Below, piece by piece: positions 17,276 through 26,824 of a DNA stretch of 47,805 bases (its first letter is position 1; every line of letters starts with the position of its first letter). The notes beneath the pieces were generated by a model that worked only from the letters and a program-made list of their open reading frames with translations, was not told the DNA's origin and did not search any database. The stretch comes from Kaiparowitsia implicata GSE-PSE-MK54-09C (GTDB lineage: Bacteria; Cyanobacteriota; Cyanobacteriia; Elainellales; Elainellaceae): positions 1 through 47,805 of the forward strand of contig JAHHHI010000005.1 of the NCBI GenBank assembly GCA_019359435.1, read 5' to 3'. A program made the position numbers and the translations under genes.

Positions 17276-18141
17276 CCCTTGGGCCAGCGCCGCGGGTCGA
17301 CGAGGTCAAATTGCCCCATACCCGGCCAGACGGGCGGGGGCGGGATGTGATGCCTGGTGGCAGCCAGTGCGGCGTCGAGCTGGTCGACATTCTGGACGCC
17401 GATGATGACATGACTGATATCTGGTTGTGCCAGGCAGTAGGCGAGCGCTGCAACGTGGCGGCTACCCGCTACATCCTTCGCCCAGGCGTCGAATGCATCA
17501 AGCGCATCTGCGTGCATGCGGGTCCAGTGCGGGCGAGCTGCAGGTTCCATCAGCAGCAGGCCCTGCAGAAAGGCGGAGCGCACATGCACTGCCGCGCCGT
17601 CATCGGCAAGGCGTTTCAACCAGCCTGATTGTGCAAGGCGTCTGTCCAGCACGTTGAACGGCGCCTGCACGATCTCTGCGGGAAAGGCCGGATAAAGCGC
17701 GTCGAGTTCGCTGGGTTCGTAGATCGAATAGCCTATGCGGCCGACCCTGCCGATATCCTGCTGCCGCCTGAGCGATCGCCAGATTGCCTGGCCTCTCTCG
17801 GTCACGAGCTGGTGCGGCCGGTGGAGCAGCAGGCCGTGGACGCGCTCCAAAGCGAGGCGCTTGAGACTGAGGTTGACCTCGGCATCGATCCAGCCATCCA
17901 CATCGGCACAATCATCGGGCAGCTCACTAAGCTTGGTGACCACCTGCCAGCCGGAAACTCCCTGGACACCCAAGACCGTCTCACTGTCGCCATAGCTGGC
18001 AGCAGTATCGAGCAGGTCGATGCCTCCTGCGCGGGCACGCGCCAGGATCCTTGCGACTTCGTCGACGGGCGCCTTGCCGGTCGCGTTTGCCACGCCATAA
18101 TCCAGCCCGAACTGTACTGTTCCAAGCCCTAACCGAGTCAC
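17272..18141 (-). CDS. Aldo/keto reductase family oxidoreductase
   Basis: A 289-residue TIM-barrel NAD(P)H-dependent reductase starting with GTG. It has LGLGTVQFGLDYG, the catalytic DTAASYGDSE (Asp45, Tyr50) and LLLHRPHQL with the His-like position of the family. It is the last gene of the minus-strand pseudaminate group. Genes of this type recur in nonulosonic-acid clusters without a fixed assigned role. It could reduce a keto group of a sugar or of a side-chain precursor. Confidence 0.88.
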   Translation of the reverse strand: MTRLGLGTVQFGLDYGVANATGKAPVDEVARILARARAGGIDLLDTAASYGDSETVLGVQGVSGWQVVTKLSELPDDCADVDGWIDAEVNLSLKRLALERVHGLLLHRPHQLVTERGQAIWRSLRRQQDIGRVGRIGYSIYEPSELDALYPAFPAEIVQAPFNVLDRRLAQSGWLKRLADDGAAVHVRSAFLQGLLLMEPAARPHWTRMHADALDAFDAWAKDVAGSRHVAALAYCLAQPDISHVIIGVQNVDQLDAALAATRHHIPPPPVWPGMGQFDLVDPRRWPKG

Positions 18142-18274
18142 TGCCTGTCTCGCTTCTTGCCGGCGCGGGAATACAAGCTTCGCAGCCGGCCTGGAGAGGG
18201 TCTCCGTTCTCTGGAGATTTGTTTCTGCCTGAACATGGCTACGACGCCTCTACCGGGGAAGGCAAATCAGGAAC

Positions 18275-19420
18275 CTAGAGGCTGCGTTGCAGGGCCGTCA
18301 CGACGGCCTGCGCATCCTGATCTGTCATGCCGTAATAGAGCGGAATGGAGATGCACTCCGCATAATAGGCCTGCGCATTGGGGTAATGCGCGGGATCGTG
18401 CCCGAGCCGCCTGTAGAAAGGCTGGGATGGCACCGGGATATAGTGGACGTTGACGCCGATATCGGCCGCCCTCATGGCCTCGAAGAGGGCCCTGCGGCGG
18501 GCAGCATCGACTCGCACCACGTAAAGGTGCCAGGCCGACTGGGCGTTCGGCAGGACATGCGGTTTGAGCACAGGGACGGCTTCAAGCAGCCTGTCATACA
18601 GCGCCGCCAACTGGCGGCGTCGGGCGATGAATTCGTCAAGCCGAGTCATCTGGCTCACGCCGAGGGCAGCTTGCAACTCGGTCATGCGGTAATTGTAGCC
18701 CAGCGCAACCTGTTGATAGTACCAGGGACCGTCCGGTTCCCATTCCATCTCGTCCGGATTTCGCGTTAGTCCATGGGAACGGAAGAGGCGCAGGCGCTCT
18801 GCGAGAGCCGGATCCCGTGTTGTCGCCACGCCACCCTCTGCGGTGGTGACGATCTTGACGGGATGGAAGCTGAACACGGTGATATCACTGTAAGCACAGT
18901 TGCCGACCGGTGCTCCTCCATAGCTGCCGCCGATGGCATGAGAAGCGTCTTCGACCACCTTGAAGCCATAGCGGTGCGCCAGTGCACCAATAGCAGCCAT
19001 GTCGCATGGCTGGCCGCAAAGATGGACCGGCATGACCACTTTGGGTAACCGTCCATGCACCTCCGCATCCGCGAGCTTAGTGGCGAGGGCCTCGACGCTC
19101 ATGTTCCAGGTCAGCGGATCGACGTCGACAAAATCCACATCGGCGCCGCAGTAAAGAGCGCTGTTGCTGCTGGCGACGAAGGTGATGGGTGAGGTCCAGA
19201 CGACATCACCAGGTCCGACATCGAGCGCCATGCAGGCAAGGTGAAGCGCGCTCGTCGCCGAATTGGCCGCCACGGCTTCGACGCCGCCACCGCACTGGGC
19301 GACGATAGCACTTTCGAACCGCGGCACCATCGGCCCCTGCGTCAGAAAGTCGGACCGCAAGACCTCGACAACCGCGTCGATATCATCCTGATTTATCGAT
19401 TGGCGTCCGTAGGGGATCAT
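18275..19420 (-). CDS. pseC: UDP-4-amino-4,6-dideoxy-N-acetyl-L-altrosamine transaminase (PseC)
   Basis: A 381-residue DegT/DnrJ/EryC1-type PLP aminotransferase, second step of pseudaminic acid synthesis. It begins IPYGRQSINQDDIDAVVEVL, typical of PseC, and has VVEDASHAIGGSYGG and the PLP lysine in SFHPVKIVTTAEGG (Lys189). Its start overlaps the pseB stop by four bases, so the dehydratase and transaminase are coupled, as in other Pse loci. The assignment rests on this pairing as well as on the motif set. Confidence 0.93.
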   Translation of the reverse strand: MIPYGRQSINQDDIDAVVEVLRSDFLTQGPMVPRFESAIVAQCGGGVEAVAANSATSALHLACMALDVGPGDVVWTSPITFVASSNSALYCGADVDFVDVDPLTWNMSVEALATKLADAEVHGRLPKVVMPVHLCGQPCDMAAIGALAHRYGFKVVEDASHAIGGSYGGAPVGNCAYSDITVFSFHPVKIVTTAEGGVATTRDPALAERLRLFRSHGLTRNPDEMEWEPDGPWYYQQVALGYNYRMTELQAALGVSQMTRLDEFIARRRQLAALYDRLLEAVPVLKPHVLPNAQSAWHLYVVRVDAARRRALFEAMRAADIGVNVHYIPVPSQPFYRRLGHDPAHYPNAQAYYAECISIPLYYGMTDQDAQAVVTALQRSL

Positions 19421-20460
19421 GCTGCGCCGCTATAGAGTTCGACATGCTCGCGGATCAGCCCGCGCAATTGTTCGACCGAAAGGAAATCGTCGTTTGTGCC
19501 GCTATTGTAGCTGAACCCTTCCGGCACCAGCTTGCCGCCGGTCTTTTCGATATAGGACTGGATGAAGGCGCCGTCGCCTGCAGGCAGGATAGCGTAGTAA
19601 TCGCCCAGATCAATCGTCGACGAGCTATCGCTGGAGGTGATCATTTCTTCGTGGATTTTCTCGCCCGGGCGGATGCCGACCACCGGCTTCTGGCATTCCG
19701 GGCCAACAGCCTCAGCGACGTCAAGAATGCGGTAGGACGGGATTTTTGGAACGAGAACTTCGGACCCGATAGCATTTCGGATCGACCACAACACCATATT
19801 CACCCCTTCCTCGAGGCTGATGTTGAACCGCGTCATCTGTGGGTCGGTAATCGGCAGAACGCCTGACTTCCGCTGCTGCATGAAAAAGGGAATCACGGAC
19901 CCGCGGCTACCCATGACATTGCCGTAGCGGACCACGCTGAAGCGGAGGTCGCGCCCGCCGCGCACGTTGTTGGCGGCGATGAACAGCTTGTCGGAACACA
20001 GTTTGGTCGCGCCATAGAGATTAATCGGGGCCGCGGCCTTATCGGTCGACAGAGCAACAACCCGTCGAACGCCCGCCGAAAAGCACGCCTCGATCAGATT
20101 GTCGGCGCCCAGGATATTGGTCTTGATGTATTCCATCGGGTTGTATTCGGCGGCGACGACCTGTTTGAGCGCAGCGGCGTGAACGAGAATGTCGATGCCT
20201 TCCATTGCCCGCATCACGCGGCTGCGGTCGCGCACGTCCCCCAGGAAATAGCGCAGGCCTGGATACTTGTGCTCCGGAAAGCTCTGACGCATCTCGAACT
20301 GCTTGAGTTCGTCGCGCGAGAAAATGACCAGACGACGGATGTCGGGACAGTGGTCGAGCACAGTTTTTATGAAGGCCTTGCCGAACGAACCAGTGCCGCC
20401 CGTCACCATGATCGACATGTCGGGCGTGATCGTTTCCTTGGCGAAGGCGGTGATTGGCAT
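19417..20460 (-). CDS. pseB: UDP-N-acetylglucosamine 4,6-dehydratase, inverting (PseB)
   Basis: A 347-residue short-chain dehydrogenase/reductase, first step of pseudaminic acid synthesis. It has the NAD motif VTGGTGSFGKAF (residues 19-30), RLVIFSRDELKQFEM, the LYGATK active-site YxxxK and FMQQRKSG near the sugar site, all typical of PseB/FlaA1 short forms. I chose the ATG at 20460 with AGGA before it. It lacks the N-terminal membrane domain of the longer WbpM-type dehydratase at 21796, which has a separate role. Confidence 0.94.
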   Translation of the reverse strand: MPITAFAKETITPDMSIMVTGGTGSFGKAFIKTVLDHCPDIRRLVIFSRDELKQFEMRQSFPEHKYPGLRYFLGDVRDRSRVMRAMEGIDILVHAAALKQVVAAEYNPMEYIKTNILGADNLIEACFSAGVRRVVALSTDKAAAPINLYGATKLCSDKLFIAANNVRGGRDLRFSVVRYGNVMGSRGSVIPFFMQQRKSGVLPITDPQMTRFNISLEEGVNMVLWSIRNAIGSEVLVPKIPSYRILDVAEAVGPECQKPVVGIRPGEKIHEEMITSSDSSSTIDLGDYYAILPAGDGAFIQSYIEKTGGKLVPEGFSYNSGTNDDFLSVEQLRGLIREHVELYSGAA

Positions 20461-20617
20461 ACGAATATGTCCTGTAGCTTGCTGCCGCCAGTCCTGGCAA
20501 AAGAAAAGGACCGGCCACAAATGAGGAGATCTCTAGCTCTCCAGAAGAAACTTCCCTTTGCCAGACCGGGAGGGAATCATCAAGCTTCCCGGCCACCGAC
20601 TGTCCGTTTCCAACTGC

Positions 20618-21661
20618 CTAGGAAATCAGCTCCCATGTTACCCGGTCACCTCGACTGGCATCTCGATTGACCCGTTTGCCCAGCAGCGTGTGGTAAAGCT
20701 TGGGATCGAGGCCAAAGCCGGGGCGGACGATACGCATATTGTCACTCGTCAAGACGTCGCCTGCCTTCATGTCCTGGGTGATGTAGAGCGAGCGCCGGAA
20801 GGCTCGCGAGCCCTCTTCGGCCTTGGATCCACCGTAGGAAATTCCCCCCAGCCCCTGCCAGGAGCGTTCAGTCTCGACCACCAGTTGCCTGAACTCTTCG
20901 GGCTCCAGGGAGAACGTCGAATCCACGCCGCCGTCAGCGCGGCGAAGGGTGAAATGTTTTTCGATTATCGTCGCCCCAAATGCGACGGCTGCCACCGAGA
21001 CGCCGCAGCCCATTGTGTGGTCCGACAGCCCCACTTCACAACCAAACGCCTCACGCATATGCGGAATCGTTCGGAGATTGGTATTGTCCGGGGTCGCCGG
21101 GTAAGTACTCGTGCACTTGAGGATTGCCAGCTCGCTGCAGCCATTTTGCCGGGCGGTGCGCACGGCGTCGTCAATTTCGGCAATGGTCGCCATGCCCGTA
21201 GAAATGATCATTGGCTTGCCGGTGGATGCCACCTTCGCAATGAGCGGGAGGTCGGTGCACTCGAACGACGCGATCTTGTATGCGTTCACGCCCAGCGCTT
21301 CGAGGAAATCTACCGACGTGTCGTCAAAGGCGGAGCTGAAGCAGTCCATGCCATGGGCCTGCGCCCGCTTCATGATGGGCTCGTGCCACTCCCAGGGCGT
21401 ATGCGCCTCTTCGTACAGGTCATATAGACGCCTTCCGGCCCAAAGGCTCGCCGGGTCGCTGATGACGAAATCGGGACCATCACTGTCGAGCGTTATGGTG
21501 TCGGCGGTATAGGTCTGGAGCTTCACCGCATCGGCTCCGGTGGCGGCTGCAGCGTCAACAATCTCCAGCGCGCGATCGAGTGACTGATTATGATTACCCG
21601 ACATTTCCGCAATGACGTAGGGCCTGTGTTCAAGGCCGACGTTTCGGTTGCCGATTTTCAT
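20618..21661 (-). CDS. pseI: Pseudaminic acid synthase (PseI)
   Basis: A 347-residue NeuB-family enzyme that condenses the released 2,4-diacetamido-altrose with phosphoenolpyruvate. It has VIAEMSGNHNQSLDRAL, the sugar and PEP-binding AFDDTSVDFLE, MIISTGMATIAEI, VGLSDHTMG and IIEKHFTL, followed by a C-terminal antifreeze-like SAF domain (about residues 285-347). The EMSGNHNQ opening is the form seen in PseI rather than NeuB. ATG at 21661 follows GAGGACA. Gaps of 134 and 157 bases separate it from its neighbours in the same direction. Confidence 0.94.
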   Translation of the reverse strand: MKIGNRNVGLEHRPYVIAEMSGNHNQSLDRALEIVDAAAATGADAVKLQTYTADTITLDSDGPDFVISDPASLWAGRRLYDLYEEAHTPWEWHEPIMKRAQAHGMDCFSSAFDDTSVDFLEALGVNAYKIASFECTDLPLIAKVASTGKPMIISTGMATIAEIDDAVRTARQNGCSELAILKCTSTYPATPDNTNLRTIPHMREAFGCEVGLSDHTMGCGVSVAAVAFGATIIEKHFTLRRADGGVDSTFSLEPEEFRQLVVETERSWQGLGGISYGGSKAEEGSRAFRRSLYITQDMKAGDVLTSDNMRIVRPGFGLDPKLYHTLLGKRVNRDASRGDRVTWELIS

Positions 21662-21795
21662 TGTCCATGTCCTCTTGTTGACCAGCACTGCGTGGCGAGT
21701 TGATGCCCTCGATAGTTCATGTCGCACGGCGCAGCAACACCGCGCGCAACGCCCGCGGGCCAGCTGAGGGCGTTCCTTTCCCTTAAAACTGGCCG

Positions 21796-23661
21796 CTAGC
21801 GTATGAAGTTGAAAAGTATGCTTCTGGCTTGTTTTTCGTCCTGGGCGTCCAGGCTTTCGATGAGCGCTTCCAGCGCTTTCAGCACGTCTTTTTCGCTTGC
21901 TTCGCCGTGCGGGCCCCGCATGATCTTTGGATGGCGGGTGGTTTCGGCATTGCTGTCATCGTAGAACAGCTCTTCATACATTTTCTCGCCCGGGCGTTTT
22001 CCGGTGACAACAATTTCAATGTCACCGTCCTGCCGGGCTTCGTCGGCCACGGAATAGCCAGCTAGGCGGATCATGTTTTCGGCCAGCTCCTTGATGAGCA
22101 CAGGTTCACCCATGTCGAGCAGGAAGACGTCGCCTCCCTTCGAGAGGGCGCCCGCCTGTACGATTAGTTCTGCCGCTTCGTGGATCGACATGAAGTAGCG
22201 GGTCATGCCTGGATCGGTCAGGGTGATCGGGCCGCCATGAGCGATCTGTTCCTTGAACAGGGGAACAACCGATCCATTGGACCCCAGGACATTGCCGAAA
22301 CGTACGGCGCTGAAACGTTGCTCACGCCCATTGGCTGCAGCCAGTTCGGCCTTCTGATGGACGATGAGCTCTGCCCAACGCTTGGTAGCCCCCATGACAT
22401 TGGTCGGCCGCACTGCCTTATCTGATGAAATGAGCACGAAGTTTTCGATGCCGGCCTCGTAGGCAGCGTCAACGGCGTTGCGAGTGCCCAGTACGTTGTT
22501 GCGAATGCCTTCAAGTGCATTTGCCTCAACCAGTGGCACATGCTTGTGCGCGGCGGCATGGAAAATCACCTGCACGCCATGGTGCCCGATGGCGCGACGC
22601 AGGCTATTGACGTCGACGATCGAAGCTAGGATCGGCACGATCGAGCGGTCTTTGACGGACGATAGTTCGCGCTCGATCTGATACAGGGCAAACTCGTTGG
22701 CCTCGAAGAGAACAAGTCGTTGCGGCGCCCACTGCACTATCAAGCGGCAGAGTTCCGAGCCGATTGACCCTCCGGCACCTGTGACCATGATAGTCTTGCC
22801 TTCGATCATCTGGCGCAGAAGTGCCGGATCCGAAGGGACGGAGGAGCGGCCAAGCAACTCGTCAATGTCTATTTCGTGTATCTGATTGACCAGATATCTT
22901 CCGCTCACCAGGTCGGAGATGGGCGGAACGGTACGAATCTTGAGGCCGTGACCGCCAATGTTGGCCAGAATTTCCTTACGCCGTTCGGCCGACAGGCTGG
23001 GTATGCAAAGAATGACCTCCTGCACACCATATTTATCGACCAGTTCTGCAATCCTGCCCGGTGAGAACACGCGAATTCCGGCGACGTCGCGTCCGTGCAA
23101 GGCAGGATTGTCATCAAGGAACCCGACGATGCGGTCAGTGCCTTGGCGACGCAGGGCGCTGGCTAGTTGCGCCCCCGCCTCGCCGGCACCGTAAATCATG
23201 ATCGGCCGGTGCTTAAGTCCCCGTGCGCCGGATGGCCAGAGCAGCTTCTTGGCCAGGAAGCGGCTGCCACTGATCAAGACACAAGAAATGGTCCAGTACA
23301 GGATGGGCACCAGGCGCGGGACGACGCCACGTCCCGCCATCTCGGATAGGAAAACCAGGACGACCCAACCCACTGTCGCCAAGGTAGTGGCACGCACGAT
23401 TGTCCAGATCGCCCGCTCCGGGAGATACCGCACAACGGCACGGTACAGGCCAAAGCGCACGAAGATCGGGATCGCGATAATCGGGGCAGTCAGGATGAAG
23501 CCGAATTGTTCGATCGTGTTTGGTGGCGTCCAGACGCCGTAGCGCAAGGAATAGCTGGCCCAAAGGGCAAAAGACAAAGCCGAGATGTCAAAGCCGATCA
23601 GGATCGCGCGCTTCCACGAGCGCGGCAGTCCACTAATCTGCTTGATCAACTTGCTCTTCAT
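21796..23661 (-). CDS. WbpM/FlaA1-type membrane-bound nucleotide-sugar 4,6-dehydratase
   Basis: A 621-residue long-form dehydratase. About four N-terminal membrane segments and a CoA-binding-like Rossmann domain (PIMIYGAGEAGAQLASAL) precede the catalytic domain. That has VTGAGGSIGSELCRLI, SSDKAVRPTNVMGATKRWAE (Met in place of the usual Tyr of YxxxK, as in WbpM) and GKRPGEKMYEELF. Enzymes of this group make UDP-4-keto-6-deoxy-GlcNAc for QuiNAc, FucNAc or bacillosamine-type first sugars. It follows the initiating sugar transferase by 47 bases, so together they may set up the first sugar of the repeat. A TTG at 23670 is an alternative start. Confidence 0.92.
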   Translation of the reverse strand: MKSKLIKQISGLPRSWKRAILIGFDISALSFALWASYSLRYGVWTPPNTIEQFGFILTAPIIAIPIFVRFGLYRAVVRYLPERAIWTIVRATTLATVGWVVLVFLSEMAGRGVVPRLVPILYWTISCVLISGSRFLAKKLLWPSGARGLKHRPIMIYGAGEAGAQLASALRRQGTDRIVGFLDDNPALHGRDVAGIRVFSPGRIAELVDKYGVQEVILCIPSLSAERRKEILANIGGHGLKIRTVPPISDLVSGRYLVNQIHEIDIDELLGRSSVPSDPALLRQMIEGKTIMVTGAGGSIGSELCRLIVQWAPQRLVLFEANEFALYQIERELSSVKDRSIVPILASIVDVNSLRRAIGHHGVQVIFHAAAHKHVPLVEANALEGIRNNVLGTRNAVDAAYEAGIENFVLISSDKAVRPTNVMGATKRWAELIVHQKAELAAANGREQRFSAVRFGNVLGSNGSVVPLFKEQIAHGGPITLTDPGMTRYFMSIHEAAELIVQAGALSKGGDVFLLDMGEPVLIKELAENMIRLAGYSVADEARQDGDIEIVVTGKRPGEKMYEELFYDDSNAETTRHPKIMRGPHGEASEKDVLKALEALIESLDAQDEKQARSILFNFIR

Positions 23662-23708
23662 GGTGCGCAACTCTCTCAGAAGCTACTAACAATCGGCCCT
23701 GTGTGGCG

Positions 23709-24278
23709 CTAATGCGTGTCGTTTGACGGAACCCTGTCGCCCCGCCCTCCGCCTGCCACCGTGCGCCACATGATGTCGAGATCAATAAAAAACCCCCGAT
23801 GCGTCGCATAGGCCGCATCCACTTCTGCCAATCTTGCAGGATCGGACATGTCGATGTTCCGGATCTGAGCCAGGCCAGTAATACCCGGGCGAAGTGCAAA
23901 GACGTTTCTCTCGCGTCGCAACTGTATGAGCTCTGTCTGTTGCGGCAAGCAGGGCCGTGGTCCGACAAAGCTCATTTCGCCGAGCAATACATTGAGGAGC
24001 TGGGGCAATTCATCGAGCTTGCTGCGCCGCATGAAGTGGCCAACCGACGTGATCCCCGATGCGGCAGCTTCGTGAGAGGGCACGTTGGCCACGGTCACGT
24101 ACATTGTGCGCAACTTGAGGCAAGTGAACGGGACTTCGTTGCGGCCAACCCTGGTTTGGTGAAAAATCCCCGGCCCGGGTGACCCGGCCCGAATTACCAG
24201 TACACAGATCAGGATCACTGGCGACAGGACCACGAGGAGGATCGCAGCGACCGTCTTGTCGAAGAGGAATTTGAGCAT
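23709..24278 (-). CDS. Bacterial sugar transferase, short form (undecaprenyl-phosphate sugar phosphotransferase)
   Basis: A 189-residue PglC-like monotopic phosphoglycosyltransferase. It has one hydrophobic N-terminal segment (FLFDKTVAAILLVVLSPVIL), SPGPGIFHQTRVGRN, FTCLKLRTM, RRSKLDELPQLLNVLLGEMS, FVGPRP and LRPGITGLAQIR, the full set for this family. It transfers a sugar phosphate to undecaprenyl phosphate to start the repeat unit. It lacks the extra membrane domain of WcaJ/WbaP. I start it at the ATG at 24278; a TTG at 24305 is possible. Its pairing with the long dehydratase suggests a dideoxy-amino sugar donor. Confidence 0.93.
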   Translation of the reverse strand: MLKFLFDKTVAAILLVVLSPVILICVLVIRAGSPGPGIFHQTRVGRNEVPFTCLKLRTMYVTVANVPSHEAAASGITSVGHFMRRSKLDELPQLLNVLLGEMSFVGPRPCLPQQTELIQLRRERNVFALRPGITGLAQIRNIDMSDPARLAEVDAAYATHRGFFIDLDIMWRTVAGGGRGDRVPSNDTH

Positions 24279-24439
24279 GTGTTCTCTGGCTGCGTGGCTA
24301 GGCAAAGTAATAGGTCAAGCCTGTCGCCATGCCCAACACCAATTTGATCTGAGAGCCAAAAATCAGTGGCCCGTCCTGATGCGATGTGTCATCTGTGCCC
24401 GAATTCCGCAAGGCAATCTCGCAGCGAATGGCAGTTTTC

Positions 24440-25555
24440 ATGCGCATAATGACCATCTTTGGCACCCGGCCTGAGGCGATTAAGATGGCTCCAGTAGTCA
24501 GGGCGCTAGGGCGGGCGGCGGATTTCGAGAATTATATATGTGTAACTGGTCAGCATCGAGAAATGCTGGATCAGGTGATGAATTTATTCGAGATTAAGCC
24601 CGACTACGACCTGAAAATAATGCGGTCAGGTCAGGATTTGTTTGACGTAACCACGAAGATACTTGTCGGCGTAGGGGAGGTGTTGCGGGCGGTTCGGCCC
24701 GACAGGGTGCTGGTGCACGGCGACACCACCACGACCATGGCCGCAAGTCTGGCCGCGTTCTACGAGAAGATTCCCGTGGGCCATGTTGAAGCCGGGCTTC
24801 GCACGGGCAACATCTATTCGCCCTGGCCAGAAGAGATCAATCGCAAGCTGACCTCGTCCGTCGCCGACCTCCATTTCGCCCCCACCGAGGCGGCGCGTGA
24901 GAATCTGCTGGCCGAGGGCGTTCCCGCGGACCGGGTGGCTGTCACCGGCAACACCGTCATCGATGCCCTGCGCTGGGTCTCAGAGCGGCTCGACTCGGAT
25001 CCAGCATTGCGCCAGCAGGTCGATGACATTCTGCCGCCACAGGATACCTCTAAGAAGCTCATCTTGGTAACTGGTCACCGGCGCGAGAGCTTTGGACAGA
25101 AGTTTGAAGACATCTGCCGGGCCCTGAGAAAATTGGCTGAACGCCCTGACTTGGAAATCGTATATCCCGTGCACCTTAATCCCAATGTCCAGGAGCCCGT
25201 GCGACGACTGCTTGGGGGTGCGCAGAATATCCAGCTCATTCCGCCGCAGGACTATTTGCCATTCGTCGCCTTGATGAAGCGTTCGCACCTGATCCTCACC
25301 GACTCCGGGGGAATACAGGAAGAGGGCCCTTCGCTTGGTAAGCCGGTTCTTGTAATGCGCGACACCACCGAACGCCCTGAAGCGGTCGCTGCGGGTACCG
25401 TTCGTCTCACGGGAACAGACACTGGGCAGATTGTGGCGCAAGTCTCCGAGTTGCTCGATAGTCCGGCGGTGTACCAGGCGATGAGTCGCGCAAGCGGTCC
25501 ATATGGTGATGGAACCGCGGCAGCGCGCATTCTTGAAGTATTGAGGAATTCATGA
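24440..25555 (+). CDS. wecB: UDP-N-acetylglucosamine 2-epimerase (non-hydrolysing)
   Basis: A 371-residue GT-B-fold epimerase that makes UDP-ManNAc. It has [61 protein letters not shown] and TTERPEAV. The start is uncertain: ATG at 24440 or 24449, neither with a strong ribosome site. It begins the long plus-strand run and overlaps wecC by four bases, so UDP-ManNAcA is the expected product of the pair. Confidence 0.94.
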   Translation: MRIMTIFGTRPEAIKMAPVVRALGRAADFENYICVTGQHREMLDQVMNLFEIKPDYDLKIMRSGQDLFDVTTKILVGVGEVLRAVRPDRVLVHGDTTTTMAASLAAFYEKIPVGHVEAGLRTGNIYSPWPEEINRKLTSSVADLHFAPTEAARENLLAEGVPADRVAVTGNTVIDALRWVSERLDSDPALRQQVDDILPPQDTSKKLILVTGHRRESFGQKFEDICRALRKLAERPDLEIVYPVHLNPNVQEPVRRLLGGAQNIQLIPPQDYLPFVALMKRSHLILTDSGGIQEEGPSLGKPVLVMRDTTERPEAVAAGTVRLTGTDTGQIVAQVSELLDSPAVYQAMSRASGPYGDGTAAARILEVLRNS

Positions 25556-26811
25556 CATTCGACCGGATCAGTGTGGTTGGCCTGGGTTATATAGGGTTGC
25601 CGACTGCTGCTGTGCTTGCTGCCCGTGGGGCGACAGTCATTGGTGTGGACATTAACGAGGCCACGGTAGCCACGATAAACTCGGGGAGGATTCATATCAC
25701 CGAGCCAGACCTGGACGGGGTGGTCTATGCGGCTGTGTCGCGTGGGCACCTGCGGGCCGTTTTGACACCGGAGCCCGCGGACGTATTCGTCATCGCGGTT
25801 CCCACTCCGTTCAAGGGCAACCATGAGCCTGACCTGTCCTATATCGAGGCGGCGGCGCGGGCCATTGCGCCCGTCCTGCGCCAGGGAAATCTGGTCATAT
25901 TGGAATCGACCTCGCCTGTGGGTACGACAAAGTCCCTGGCTGGATGGCTCTCGGCTGCGAGGCCAGACTTGGTGTTTCCCAGCCCTGATGGTGATAGCGG
26001 CGACGTAGACATCGCCTACTGTCCGGAGCGCGTGCTTCCAGGCAAGATCATCAAGGAACTGGTGGAGAACGATCGCATAATTGGCGGTCTCAGCCCGCGC
26101 GCCGCGGACCGTGCTGCGGAGGTCTATGGGCTGTTCGTTACCGGCACGATCTTCAAGACCAACGCGCGCACGGCAGAAATGTGTAAGCTGGTCGAGAATG
26201 CCTTCCGAGACGTCAACATCGCCTTCGCCAACGAGTTGTCGGTGATTTGCGACCGCCTGCAGATCGATGTCTGGGAACTCATCGCCCTTGCCAACCGCCA
26301 TCCCCGGGTCAACATTTTGCAGCCTGGCCCCGGAGTCGGGGGGCATTGTATCGCCGTTGACCCGTGGTTCATTGTCAATACCGCCCCTGAGCAGGCCCGC
26401 ATCATTCGCATGGCGCGTGAAATAAACGACGACAAGCCGCGCTATGTGATCGACCAGATACGCGCCGCAGGTTCCGCGTTCGAGCGCCCACGTATTGCCT
26501 GCCTGGGCTTGGCGTTCAAGGCGGATATCGACGATCTGCGCGAAAGTCCGGCGCTGTTCATTGTCGAGCAATTGGCGCAGGAGGATCTGGGTGACCTCCT
26601 GGTCGTCGAGCCCTACATCGATGTGCTGCCGCGCAGCATAGCGACGCGGACCAATGTAAGGCTGATGGATGTCCATCGGGCCATAGCCGAGGCGGACATC
26701 GTCGTGTTGCTGGTGAATCACAAGGCGTTCAAGGAGCTTGATCCGCAGCTTCTGGAAGGCAAGAACCTTTTGGACACACGTGGCGCATGGTCGACCGCGA
26801 AAGCCAGTTAG
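25552..26811 (+). CDS. wecC: UDP-N-acetyl-D-mannosamine dehydrogenase
   Basis: A 419-residue UDP-sugar 6-dehydrogenase. It has the NAD motif [25 protein letters not shown], the active-site [15 protein letters not shown] with the catalytic cysteine, and [18 protein letters not shown]. It oxidises UDP-ManNAc to the uronic acid. The start ATG lies within the wecB stop (ATGA overlap). A uronic-acid product fits the amidotransferase genes downstream, which act on such sugars in other loci. Confidence 0.94.
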   Translation: MTFDRISVVGLGYIGLPTAAVLAARGATVIGVDINEATVATINSGRIHITEPDLDGVVYAAVSRGHLRAVLTPEPADVFVIAVPTPFKGNHEPDLSYIEAAARAIAPVLRQGNLVILESTSPVGTTKSLAGWLSAARPDLVFPSPDGDSGDVDIAYCPERVLPGKIIKELVENDRIIGGLSPRAADRAAEVYGLFVTGTIFKTNARTAEMCKLVENAFRDVNIAFANELSVICDRLQIDVWELIALANRHPRVNILQPGPGVGGHCIAVDPWFIVNTAPEQARIIRMAREINDDKPRYVIDQIRAAGSAFERPRIACLGLAFKADIDDLRESPALFIVEQLAQEDLGDLLVVEPYIDVLPRSIATRTNVRLMDVHRAIAEADIVVLLVNHKAFKELDPQLLEGKNLLDTRGAWSTAKAS

Positions 26812-26824
26812 GTAAGGTGAATTT

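Noticed and set aside
20566-20592. Weak hairpin CCGGGA...TCCCGG upstream of the PseB gene
   Set aside because: The stem is short, the loop long and there is no T-tract, so I do not call it a terminator.
25252-26721. Long minus-strand open frame of 489 codons
   Set aside because: It lies opposite wecB and wecC, which have complete family motifs, and its protein has no recognisable domain. High GC produces such antisense frames.
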